DNA of 5,668 nucleotides. Origin: Actinomycetota bacterium (GTDB taxonomy: Bacteria > Actinomycetota > Actinomycetes > Mycobacteriales > Micromonosporaceae). The translations under genes were made by a program, and so were the position numbers. Under the pieces are notes generated by a model. It searched no databases. It saw only the letters and a list, made by a program, of their open reading frames with translations, and had not been told where the DNA came from. This document shows, piece by piece, positions 1 to 5,668 of the stretch. Location: contig VAXX01000085.1 of assembly GCA_005885115.1 (NCBI GenBank), positions 1 to 5,668 of the forward strand, in the 5' to 3' direction. Positions within the stretch are counted from its first letter, which is position 1, and each line of letters opens with the position of its first letter.

Positions 1-25
1 TATGGTGTATGGCCTGGCTGCTCTT

Positions 26-32
26 GGGGAGG
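26..32 (+). promoter_or_regulatory. Shine-Dalgarno site for the IclR-family gene
   Basis: GGGGAGG lies 7 bases before the GTG at 40, which decides that start. The frame is open to the left edge, but no other start codon lies upstream in this frame within the window. The remaining bases 1-25 are too short to assign a promoter. Confidence 0.75.
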
Positions 33-39
33 TGCGGCA

Positions 40-825
40 GTGCGGGACCCGCAGGGGGAGCCTTCGGATCTGATCCGAAGTGTCTCGCGGGCACTACGGG
101 TATTGGAGTCAGTCGGCGGCTCACCGCGCGGACTGACGGTGAAACAGATCGCGCGACGGTGTGAATTGACCGTCGCCACGACGTACCACCTCGTCCGGAC
201 CTTGGCCTACGAGGGGTACGTGACGCGGCGCGAGGACGGGACGTACACGGTCGGCATGGAGATCTCCGACCGGTTCCGGGAGCTGGTCGTCGCCTTCCGG
301 GGGCCGCAGTCGGTCACCGAGGTGCTGCGCCGGGCGGCGCTCGACAGCGGGTACAGCTACTACCTGGGCCGCTTCGTCGGCGGCCGGGTGGTGCTGACCG
401 CGGCCGCCGAGGGGCCACGCACGCCGCACCTGGAGGACCTGATCCCGGGTTTCGACGACGGTGCCCACGCGACCGCGCTGGGCAAGTCGCTGCTCGCCAC
501 GATGCCGGCGGAGCAGCGCGCCCGGTACCTCAAGGACTACGGGATGCGGCAGTACACCGCCCATACGCTGACCACGGTCGAGGCGCTGGAGGCCGACCTC
601 GCCGCCGGGGAACGCCGGCAGATGCAGATCGAGGTCAATCAGTTCCGCCAGGGCCTGGCCTGTGCCGCGATGGTCGCGGTAGCGGACCGTGACCCGGAAC
701 GGCGGGTGGTGATCGCCTGCGCGGTCCCCGCTCCGGAGCTGATGACCTCGGCGAAGGTGATCCGGACCCGGCTCACCGCATGTGCCCGGGGCATCGCCGC
801 GGCGTACAGCGACGACTCCTACTGA
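40..825 (+). CDS. IclR-family transcriptional regulator
   Basis: This 261-residue protein has the usual IclR-family length and layout. An N-terminal winged helix-turn-helix covers about residues 11-72. It opens with SVSRALRVLE, the first-helix signature of the family, followed by LTVKQIARRCELTVATTYHL (helix-turn-helix) and a wing near YVTRREDGTYTVG. The C-terminal effector-binding domain spans about 80-255 and includes the family's ATALGKSLLA segment near residue 145. Family members are cytoplasmic and bind short palindromes, controlling catabolic or other genes in response to a small ligand; the ligand cannot be read from sequence. No catabolic gene adjoins it here, so the target is unknown. 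The GTG start is supported by a strong Shine-Dalgarno site. Codons 8-14 form a perfect palindrome that might be an operator. Its last 53 bases overlap the opposing extended synthase frame. Confidence 0.93.
   Translation: MRDPQGEPSDLIRSVSRALRVLESVGGSPRGLTVKQIARRCELTVATTYHLVRTLAYEGYVTRREDGTYTVGMEISDRFRELVVAFRGPQSVTEVLRRAALDSGYSYYLGRFVGGRVVLTAAAEGPRTPHLEDLIPGFDDGAHATALGKSLLATMPAEQRARYLKDYGMRQYTAHTLTTVEALEADLAAGERRQMQIEVNQFRQGLACAAMVAVADRDPERRVVIACAVPAPELMTSAKVIRTRLTACARGIAAAYSDDSY
62..80. repeat. 19-base perfect inverted repeat inside the IclR gene
   Basis: Arms CTTCGGATC and GATCCGAAG (9 bases each) flank a single T at 71. It falls on codons 8-14, just before the DNA-binding domain. Its size and symmetry resemble sites bound by IclR-type dimers, so an autoregulatory operator is possible, but this is inference. 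As RNA it could instead form a hairpin of about 8 pairs near the 5' end of the message. Confidence 0.6.
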
Positions 826-2098
826 CCGGCCGCTGAACCATCTGACAATCCGCTGCGTGACACTGGGCAGGATCGGTCGGAGTGGTCGGTCGGTTCGGTC
901 GGAGGTGGCCCAGGGGCATGACCGAGGACGCGGAGTTGCTGCGCGTGATGTTCGCGGAGCACGGCGACGCGTTGTACGCCCACGCCCTCCGCCTGGTCAG
1001 CGGGGACCGGCAACGGGCCGAGGATCTCGTCCAGGAGACGCTGCTGCGCGCCTGGCGGCATCCGGAGGCGCTCGACGAGCGGCGCGGGCCGGTGCGGTGG
1101 GCGATGAAGGCACACAAGGACTCCAACGCGCGGCGCGCGGCCACATCGGGCAGCGGCGCCAGTTCGGCGCGGGCCTGCTCGGCGTACGCGCGAACGGTTT
1201 CCCGGGCCTGCTTGAGCGCCGGGGACTCGCGGAGCAGCCCGAGCGCCTCGCTGTGCAGCCGGTCGTCGGTCACCGGGCCGGCACCGAGGAGCTCCTTGAG
1301 CCGTATCGTCGACGGGTCCGTCTCCTGGGCGGCCAGGGCGTACAGGACGGGCAGGGTCGGTACGCCCTCCCGCAGGTCGGTCCCGGGCGTCTTGCCCGAC
1401 TGCACCGACTCGGAGGCGATGTCCAGGACGTCGTCGGAGAGCTGGAAGGCGATTCCCATCGCCTGGCCGTACCGGGCCAGCGCCTCGACCTGGGCGGCGG
1501 GCAGGCCGCCGTACATCGCGCCGAAGCGCGCCGACGTGGCGATCAGTGAACCGGTCTTCTCGGTGATCACGTGCAGGTAGTGCTCGACCGGATCGGCGTC
1601 GCGGGGCCCGACCGTCTCGGCGAGCTGCCCGTGTACCAGCCGGGCGAACGTACCGGCCTGGATGCGTACCGCCTCGACGCCCAGCCCGGCCGCGATGGTC
1701 GCGGCGCAGGCGAACAGGAAGTCACCGACCAGGATCGCGATCGAGTTGCCCCAGCGCGAGTTCGCGCTCGGGGCGCCCCGGCGTACCTCGGCCTCGTCCA
1801 TCACGTCGTCGTGGTACAGCGTCCCCAGATGGGTCAGCTCGACCACGACCGCGGACTGGACGACCTCGCCGTTGCCGCCGGTACCGAACTGGGCCGCGAT
1901 CGCGGCCAGCAGCGGCCGGAACCGCTTGCCCCCGGCCTCGACCAGGTGCCGGGCCGCCTGCGCGACCAGCGGGTCGTCGCTGTGCACGGCCGCGCGCAAC
2001 CGCTCCTCGACCACGGCCAGGGTCGACCCGACCGCGGACTCCAGAGCCGGGTCGGTGAACTCGAGACCGATCGAGGTGCCCGGAAGCGCGCTTACCAC
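773..2098 (-). CDS. Long-chain polyprenyl diphosphate synthase with an abnormal C-terminal extension
   Basis: This trans-isoprenyl diphosphate synthase adds isopentenyl diphosphate units to an allylic primer in the cytoplasm, most likely building the menaquinone tail. Counting from the GTG at 2098, GGKRFRP (56-62) binds substrate, the first aspartate motif is DDVMD (97-101) and the second is DDVLD (222-226). KTGSLIATSARFG (from 181) is also typical. Small residues Gly92 and Thr93, at the fifth and fourth positions before the first motif, fit a long-chain rather than C15 product. Family homology ends at ESLCAFIAHRTG (residue 337), comparable with the end of E. coli IspB. The frame then runs on 104 residues with no stop until 773, antisense to the sigma fragment and the IclR end. 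That tail is Ser/Arg/Pro-rich and looks like noise. The start is uncertain: GTG at 2101 is also possible, with a weak GGGATGG at 2112-2106 upstream. It lies 44 bases after nuoN and is probably cotranscribed. Confidence 0.9.
   Translation of the reverse strand: MVSALPGTSIGLEFTDPALESAVGSTLAVVEERLRAAVHSDDPLVAQAARHLVEAGGKRFRPLLAAIAAQFGTGGNGEVVQSAVVVELTHLGTLYHDDVMDEAEVRRGAPSANSRWGNSIAILVGDFLFACAATIAAGLGVEAVRIQAGTFARLVHGQLAETVGPRDADPVEHYLHVITEKTGSLIATSARFGAMYGGLPAAQVEALARYGQAMGIAFQLSDDVLDIASESVQSGKTPGTDLREGVPTLPVLYALAAQETDPSTIRLKELLGAGPVTDDRLHSEALGLLRESPALKQARETVRAYAEQARAELAPLPDVAARRALESLCAFIAHRTGPRRSSSASGCRQARSSVSWTRSSARCRSPLTRRRAWAYNASPCSANITRSNSASSVMPLGHLRPNRPTTPTDPAQCHAADCQMVQRPVSRSRRCTPRRCPGHMR
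834..861 (+). promoter_or_regulatory. Candidate ECF (SigL-like) promoter
   Basis: TGAACC at 834-839 and CGTGAC at 856-861 are separated by 16 bases. This agrees with the -35 (TGAACC) and -10 (CGT...) elements I recall for mycobacterial SigL, a sigma factor that activates its own gene. The downstream gene fragment resembles SigL, so an autoregulatory promoter is likely. A start point near 868 would give a leader of about 50 bases. The match is by eye only. Confidence 0.55.
901..908 (+). promoter_or_regulatory. Shine-Dalgarno site for the sigma factor fragment
   Basis: GGAGGTGG lies 9 bases before the ATG at 918 and sets that start for the sigma-like frame. It follows directly on a run of GGTCGG repeats at 875-902. 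The survival of both ribosome binding site and promoter shows that the 5' end of the gene is undamaged. Confidence 0.65.
918..1097 (+). pseudogene. Truncated ECF sigma factor (SigL-like), N-terminal region 2 only
   Basis: The first 60 residues, from MTEDAELLRVMFAEHGDALY to about GPVR, read as the start of an ECF-family RNA polymerase sigma factor. Residues 12-27 match region 2.1, and residues 34-48 (AEDLVQETLLRAWRH) are the region 2.2 helix that contacts the beta-prime clamp. Full ECF factors have about 170-200 residues. Here homology stops at residue 60, where relatives continue with AWLFTVARN. Regions 2.3-2.4, which recognise the -10 element, and all of region 4 are missing. The frame stays open to 1580, but from about 1098 it is simply the antisense of the synthase gene, giving a chimeric 220-residue reading frame. 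The promoter and ribosome binding site look intact, so a fragment could still be made. It cannot be a working sigma factor. Assignment to the SigL-like group is from recalled similarity. Confidence 0.8.
1088..1100. other. Probable deletion junction between sigma fragment and synthase 3' end
   Basis: Plus-strand sigma homology ends at the CGG codon 1095-1097. Minus-strand synthase homology ends at His-Arg-Thr-Gly, encoded by 1099-1088. The two genes therefore share about 1088-1099 with no terminator, stop codon or spacer between them. The short shared stretch (about GGTGCGG, 1091-1097) fits both codings, as expected of a deletion between short matching sequences. No insertion sequence or target duplication is visible. 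Confidence 0.6.
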
Positions 2099-2120
2099 CA
2101 CTCCACCATCCCATACGCTG

Positions 2121-2140
2121 CCGGCCGGCCCGCCGGCCGG
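2121..2140 (-). repeat. GC-only inverted repeat in the nuoN-synthase spacer
   Basis: Nine-base arms CCGGCCGGC and GCCGGCCGG flank two bases, so the RNA could form about 8 pairs with a 4-base loop. It begins 2 bases after the nuoN stop codon. There is no U-run, so it is not a classical terminator. It could stabilise the 3' end of the nuo message or dampen expression of the synthase gene. It could also be chance in GC-rich DNA. Confidence 0.45.
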
Positions 2141-2142
2141 GC

Positions 2143-3723
2143 TCACCGGATGAACTCGGCCGCCCGGTCGGTGAGGTCGAGCAGGGGCTGCGGAGCCACC
2201 CCGAGCAGCAGCGTGGCCAGCGCGCCGATGAACAGGGCGGCGGAGGTCAGGGCGCCGGGAATGGATACCGACGGGGTGTTCTCGCCGGGCTCGGACAGCC
2301 ACATCAGCACCACCACCCGCAGGTACGGGAAGGCCAGGATCATGCTGGTCACCACGCCGAAGATCACCAGCCAGACCTGGCCCGCGTTGAACGCCGCCCC
2401 GAAGACCGCGAACTTGCCGGTGAAGCCGCTGGTCAGCGGGATACCGGCGAAGGCGAGCAGCAGGAACGTGAACATCCCGGCGTACCCCGGGGAGCGGCGA
2501 CCCAGCCCGGCCCAGCGGGACAGGTGGGTGGCCTCCCCGTCGGCGTCCCGGACGATGGTCACCACGCCGAACGAGGCGATCACCGTGAACCCGTACGCGA
2601 CCAGGTAGAACAGCGTGCTGGACAGGCCGTCGCGGGTACCCACGGCGAGCACGCCGACCAGCAGGTACCCGGCGTTGGCGATCGACGAGTACGCGAGCAG
2701 GCGCTTGATGTCGGTCTGGGTGACCGCGAGGATCGAGCCGACCAGCATGGTGATCACCGCGATCACGCCGATGACGATCCGGAAGTCCCAGGCGGCCCGC
2801 TCGAAGGCCACGTACAGGACCCGGAGCAGCCCGCCGAACGCGGCGACCTTGGTGCACGAGGCCATGAACGCGGTGATCGGGGTCGGCGCGCCCTGGTACA
2901 CGTCGGGGGTCCAGACGTGGAACGGTACGGCGGCGGCCTTGAACAGCAGCCCGATGGCGACCATCGCCAGGCCCGTATACAGCAGGAACGGGCTGTTGGT
3001 CGAGTCCTGGATGGCCGCGTGGATGTCCGCGAAGGTGATCCCGGACCGGCCGGCCTGGTTGGCGCTGGCCGGCAGGGCGGCGTACCCGTACAGCAGCGCG
3101 ATGCCGAACAGGAAGAACGCCGAGGCGAACGCGCCGAGCAGGAAGTACTTCAGCGCCGCCTCCTGGGACAGCAGCCGGCGCCGGCGGGCCAGGCCACACA
3201 TCAGGTACAGCGGCAGGGAGAAGACCTCCAGGGCCACGAACATGGTCAGCAGGTCGTTGGCGGAGACGAACAGCATCATGCCGCCGAGGGCGAACAGCAG
3301 CAGCGGGTACACCTCGGTGCCCGCGTCGCGCCGCTGGGCCTGCGCCCGGTCCGCCTCGGTACCGGCGGTAACCGCGGCGGCCGCCACGAACGGGCCACCC
3401 GGCTCCAGGGAGCGCTCGGCGACCAGGAGCAGCGCGACGATCCCGAGGACGGCCAGGGTGCCCTGGAGGAACAGGGCCGGCCCGTCGACGGCGATGGCAC
3501 CGCCAGCGGTCAGCTCCCGTACCCCCGCTTCCCTGATCACCATGACCAGCGCCGCGACCAGCGACGCGAGGCCGACCACGACCTGGACCGGGTACCGGCG
3601 CCCGCGCCCGGCGAACGCCTCCACCAGCACCCCCACCGCCGCGCCCCCGAAAAGGATCAGCATCGGCGCGAGCGCCGCGTAGTTGAGGTGGGGCAGCTGC
3701 AACGAGTCCGCTGCGATGATCAC
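2143..3723 (-). CDS. nuoN: NADH-quinone oxidoreductase subunit N
   Basis: This 526-residue protein of about 14 membrane helices is one of the three antiporter-like proton-translocating subunits of complex I. The charged residues of the proton path are present, aligned by motif to E. coli NuoN: Glu166 in FVALEVFSLPLYL (E133), Lys262 in LLFKAAAVPFHVWTPDVYQG (K217), Lys292 in CTKVAAFG (K247) and Lys437 in GIPLTSGFTGKF (K395). A charged loop at about 103-136 (EADRAQAQRRD) between helices 3 and 4 is longer than in E. coli; I recall similar loops in other actinobacteria. In the segment YSSIANAG, Asn350 replaces the His found in E. coli. The GTG start overlaps the nuoM stop by four bases (GTGA), indicating translational coupling. 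The gene ends 44 bases before the synthase. Confidence 0.97.
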   Translation of the reverse strand: MIIAADSLQLPHLNYAALAPMLILFGGAAVGVLVEAFAGRGRRYPVQVVVGLASLVAALVMVIREAGVRELTAGGAIAVDGPALFLQGTLAVLGIVALLLVAERSLEPGGPFVAAAAVTAGTEADRAQAQRRDAGTEVYPLLLFALGGMMLFVSANDLLTMFVALEVFSLPLYLMCGLARRRRLLSQEAALKYFLLGAFASAFFLFGIALLYGYAALPASANQAGRSGITFADIHAAIQDSTNSPFLLYTGLAMVAIGLLFKAAAVPFHVWTPDVYQGAPTPITAFMASCTKVAAFGGLLRVLYVAFERAAWDFRIVIGVIAVITMLVGSILAVTQTDIKRLLAYSSIANAGYLLVGVLAVGTRDGLSSTLFYLVAYGFTVIASFGVVTIVRDADGEATHLSRWAGLGRRSPGYAGMFTFLLLAFAGIPLTSGFTGKFAVFGAAFNAGQVWLVIFGVVTSMILAFPYLRVVVLMWLSEPGENTPSVSIPGALTSAALFIGALATLLLGVAPQPLLDLTDRAAEFIR

Positions 3724-5300
3724 TTGCCGCCTCCCTGTGCGACGGTCGGGTTCGGATCGGCCTTGCCCACCTGCGTGAAGGTCGCCTTGACCGCCGGGTT
3801 GATAACGTCGAGCACCGGCTTCGGGTAGAAGCCGAGCACCAGGATCAGCGCGATCAGCGGGGCCACCACGGCCATCTCCCGCGCCGAGATGTCCCGGCGC
3901 ATCGTCTCGATCTTCTCCAGCGCCGGGTTCAACGCGCCCTGGGTCGTGCGCTGCACCATCCACAGGACGTACCCGGCGGCCAGGATGATGCCGAAGGTCG
4001 CGATCACCGCGACCGTCTTGTTGACCGTGAAGGTGCCCAGCAGCACCAGGAACTCGCTGACGAACGGGCTGGTGCCGGGCAGCGCCAGCGAGGCGAGGCC
4101 GGCGATCAGGAACACTCCGGCCAGCGACGGTACGAGCTTGCCGGCGCCGCCAAAGTCGGACACCAGGGCGCTGCCCCGCCGGGCTACGAGCATGCCGACC
4201 ACGAGGAACAGCAGGCCGGTGGCCAGGCCGTGGTTGACCATGTAGAGCACCGCACCGGTACCGGCCTGGGTGGTGAAGGCGAAGATGCCGATGCCGATGA
4301 AGCCGAAGTGGGCGATCGACGTGTACGACACCAGGCGCTTGAGATCGTTCTGCCCGACCGCGAGCAGGGCCCCGTACACGATCCCGACCAGCGCCAGGGC
4401 CAGCCCGAGCGGCGCGAAGTACCGGGAGGCGTTGGGGAACAGCGGCAGGCAGTACCGCAGGATGCCGAACGTACCCACCTTGTCCAGGACGCCGACCAGC
4501 AGCGCCGCCGCACCGGCCGGCGCGGCGCCACCGGCGTCCGGCAGCCAGGTGTGGAACGGGAAGAACGGCGCCTTGATCGCGAACGCCAGGAAGAACCCGA
4601 GGAACAGCCAGCGTTCGGTGGTCGGGCTCATCGACACGTGGGTCAGCTGCGCCCAGTCGAAGGTGGCGTGGCCGAGCGAGGTGCGGCCGACCACCCACAG
4701 GCCGATCACGGCGGCGAGCATCAGCAGGCCGCCGACCAGCGAGTAGAGGAAGAACTTGACCGCCGCGTACTGCCGGCGGGCGCCGCCGTAGCTGCCGATC
4801 AGGAAGTACATCGGCACCAGCATGACCTCGAAGAACACGTAGAACAGGAAGACGTCCGCCGCCGCGAACACCCCGATCATCGTGGACTCCAGGGCCAGGA
4901 GCAGGGCGAAATACGCCGGCACCGACCGGCGGCCGGGTTCGCGAGCCGGCACTTGAGCCGGATCGGTAAGGCGGCGATCGTCCGCGTCGTGCCAGGAGGC
5001 GAGGATCACCAGGGGTACGAGCAGGGCGATCAGCGCCAGCATGACCAGCGCGATGCCGTCGGCTTCCAGCGTGAAGCGGGTACCCCAGGCTCTGATCCAC
5101 GGGTACGACTCGCGGAACTGGAAATGCGGCCCGTTGACCTTGAAGGCGACGTACATCGCCACGGTCAGCGCGAACACCGCCAGCGACCAGACCAGGGCCA
5201 CCGTCTTGGCCAGCCCCGGCTTGGTCCTCGGCAGGGCGGCCACCACGGCGGCCCCCACCGCCGGTGCCACCGTCAGGACGGATAGATACGGGAACGTCAT
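3720..5300 (-). CDS. nuoM: NADH-quinone oxidoreductase subunit M
   Basis: This 526-residue antiporter-like proton-pumping subunit of complex I has about 14 membrane helices. The proton-path residues are kept: Glu158 in YVFFEVMLVPMYF (E. coli E144), Lys243 in AFAIKAPFFPFHTWLPD (K234), Lys274 in GVLDKVGTFG (K265) and Glu416 in PGTSPFVSEFLVL (E407). His250, His331 and His357 also match E. coli positions. Two differences stand out: Gly257 where E. coli has His248, and Asp273 directly before the key Lys274 where E. coli has Leu. I recall the latter in Streptomyces NuoM, so it may be an actinobacterial trait. A charged loop of about 25 residues (103-127) lies between helices 3 and 4. The ATG overlaps the nuoL stop (ATGA). 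No good Shine-Dalgarno site is visible, so translation probably depends on ribosomes finishing nuoL. Confidence 0.97.
   Translation of the reverse strand: MTFPYLSVLTVAPAVGAAVVAALPRTKPGLAKTVALVWSLAVFALTVAMYVAFKVNGPHFQFRESYPWIRAWGTRFTLEADGIALVMLALIALLVPLVILASWHDADDRRLTDPAQVPAREPGRRSVPAYFALLLALESTMIGVFAAADVFLFYVFFEVMLVPMYFLIGSYGGARRQYAAVKFFLYSLVGGLLMLAAVIGLWVVGRTSLGHATFDWAQLTHVSMSPTTERWLFLGFFLAFAIKAPFFPFHTWLPDAGGAAPAGAAALLVGVLDKVGTFGILRYCLPLFPNASRYFAPLGLALALVGIVYGALLAVGQNDLKRLVSYTSIAHFGFIGIGIFAFTTQAGTGAVLYMVNHGLATGLLFLVVGMLVARRGSALVSDFGGAGKLVPSLAGVFLIAGLASLALPGTSPFVSEFLVLLGTFTVNKTVAVIATFGIILAAGYVLWMVQRTTQGALNPALEKIETMRRDISAREMAVVAPLIALILVLGFYPKPVLDVINPAVKATFTQVGKADPNPTVAQGGGK
3730..3735 (-). promoter_or_regulatory. 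Shine-Dalgarno site for nuoN
   Basis: On the minus strand GGGAGG stands 6 bases before the GTG at 3723, inside the last codons of nuoM. It supports the GTG start and the four-base overlap. The much larger open frame that continues upstream of nuoN is antiparallel or off-frame shadow and not coding. Confidence 0.75.
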
Positions 5301-5668
5301 CCGAGCGTCACCGCCAGCATCGCCGCTACCACGAGCAGGGCACCTCCGAGCATCGACAGGGCGTACGAGCGGACGAAGCCGGTCTGGGCGCGGCGCAATC
5401 GGCCCGAGCCGCCGCCGACGGTGGCGGCGAGCCCGTTGACCAGCCCGTCGAGCCCCCGACTGTCGAAGTAGACCAGCGCCCGGGTCAGGTACAGGCCGGG
5501 CTTCTCGAACAGCGCCTCGTTGACCGCGTCGCCGTACAGGTTGCGGCGGGCGGCGGTGACCAGCGGTCCGGCGGGCTGCTCGGCGAGTGCGGTACCGGTA
5601 CGGAACAGCGCCCAGGCGCCGAGCCCACCCGCGAGTACGACGACCAGGGTCAGGATGGTGACCGTCAG
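5297..5668 (-). CDS. nuoL: NADH-quinone oxidoreductase subunit L, C-terminal part
   Basis: The last 123 residues of a protein whose start lies beyond the right edge. They begin with a membrane segment (LTVTILTLVVVLAGGLGAWA). Next comes a polar, partly amphipathic stretch with RRNLYGDAVNEALFEKPGLY and FDSRGLDGLVNGL. The protein ends in a last membrane helix following RRAQTGFVRSYALSM. This matches the end of NuoL, whose C-terminus includes the long lateral helix running along the membrane arm past NuoM and NuoN, and a final anchoring helix. The position directly before nuoM, in the usual L-M-N order, supports this. The stop TGA (5299-5297) overlaps the nuoM ATG. The catalytic membrane residues of NuoL are outside the window. 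Confidence 0.92.
   Translation of the reverse strand: MTVTILTLVVVLAGGLGAWALFRTGTALAEQPAGPLVTAARRNLYGDAVNEALFEKPGLYLTRALVYFDSRGLDGLVNGLAATVGGGSGRLRRAQTGFVRSYALSMLGGALLVVAAMLAVTLG

Noticed and set aside
1..12. TATGGTGTATGG as a -10 element or direct repeat for the IclR gene
   Set aside because: Too little sequence lies upstream to find a paired -35 element, and the match alone is not convincing.
882..917. An earlier ATG (882) in frame with the sigma fragment
   Set aside because: It would add 12 residues unlike ECF N-termini and has no ribosome binding site. The ATG at 918 has GGAGGTGG at the right distance.
918..1580. The open frame 918-1580 taken as a complete 220-residue sigma factor
   Set aside because: Sigma homology stops at residue 60. 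The rest is the exact antisense of a well-conserved synthase and lacks any region 4.
1892..1907. 16-base perfect palindrome GGCCGCGATCGCGGCC in the synthase gene
   Set aside because: It is explained by alternating GCC/GCG alanine codons around an ATC isoleucine codon, so it is likely a coding coincidence.
2102..3199. Long minus-strand open frame extending upstream of the synthase
   Set aside because: It overlaps nuoN in another frame and reads as Arg/Pro/Gly-rich noise typical of GC-rich shadows. The synthase family homology starts only after about 2098.
2524..3828. Plus-strand 434-residue open frame antisense to nuoN
   Set aside because: Same antisense composition artefact, with no recognisable domain or ribosome binding site that I could find.
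4230..5285. Plus-strand 351-residue open frame antisense to nuoM
   Set aside because: Its composition (Gln, Arg, His, Glu, Gly) is what the antisense of a GC-rich membrane gene gives. It resembles no known family and faces a certain nuoM.

Overview
The window comes from a high-GC actinobacterium. The very high G+C with G/C third positions, GTG starts with strong Shine-Dalgarno sites, the NADH dehydrogenase gene order and the protein sequences best suggest Micromonosporaceae or a close relative; the family assignment is inference from recall.

Most of the window (about 1088 to 5668) is the end of a minus-strand operon for respiratory complex I: the C-terminal part of nuoL (cut by the right edge), nuoM and nuoN. 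It is followed after a 44-base spacer by a long-chain polyprenyl diphosphate synthase. The nuo genes are coupled by 4-base stop/start overlaps (ATGA and GTGA). NuoL, NuoM and NuoN are the antiporter-like proton-pumping membrane subunits. The synthase probably makes the isoprenoid tail of menaquinone, the electron acceptor of this complex, so the operon pairs the enzyme with supply of its quinone.

The left end holds a plus-strand IclR-family regulator (40-825), with a perfect 19-base palindrome inside its first codons. A 92-base spacer follows. It carries a good candidate ECF-type promoter (TGAACC-N16-CGTGAC) and a strong ribosome binding site leading to a broken SigL-like ECF sigma factor gene. 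Only about 60 residues, covering roughly regions 2.1-2.2, remain before the sequence runs directly into the 3' end of the convergent synthase gene.

The most notable thing here is that junction, near 1091-1097. It looks like a deletion scar that removed most of the sigma gene, anything beyond it (possibly its anti-sigma gene) and the stop codon of the synthase. The synthase frame now runs on for 104 extra residues, antisense to the sigma fragment and into the end of the IclR gene. I see no CRISPR, transposase, tRNA or rRNA, and no evidence of an undescribed multi-gene system.
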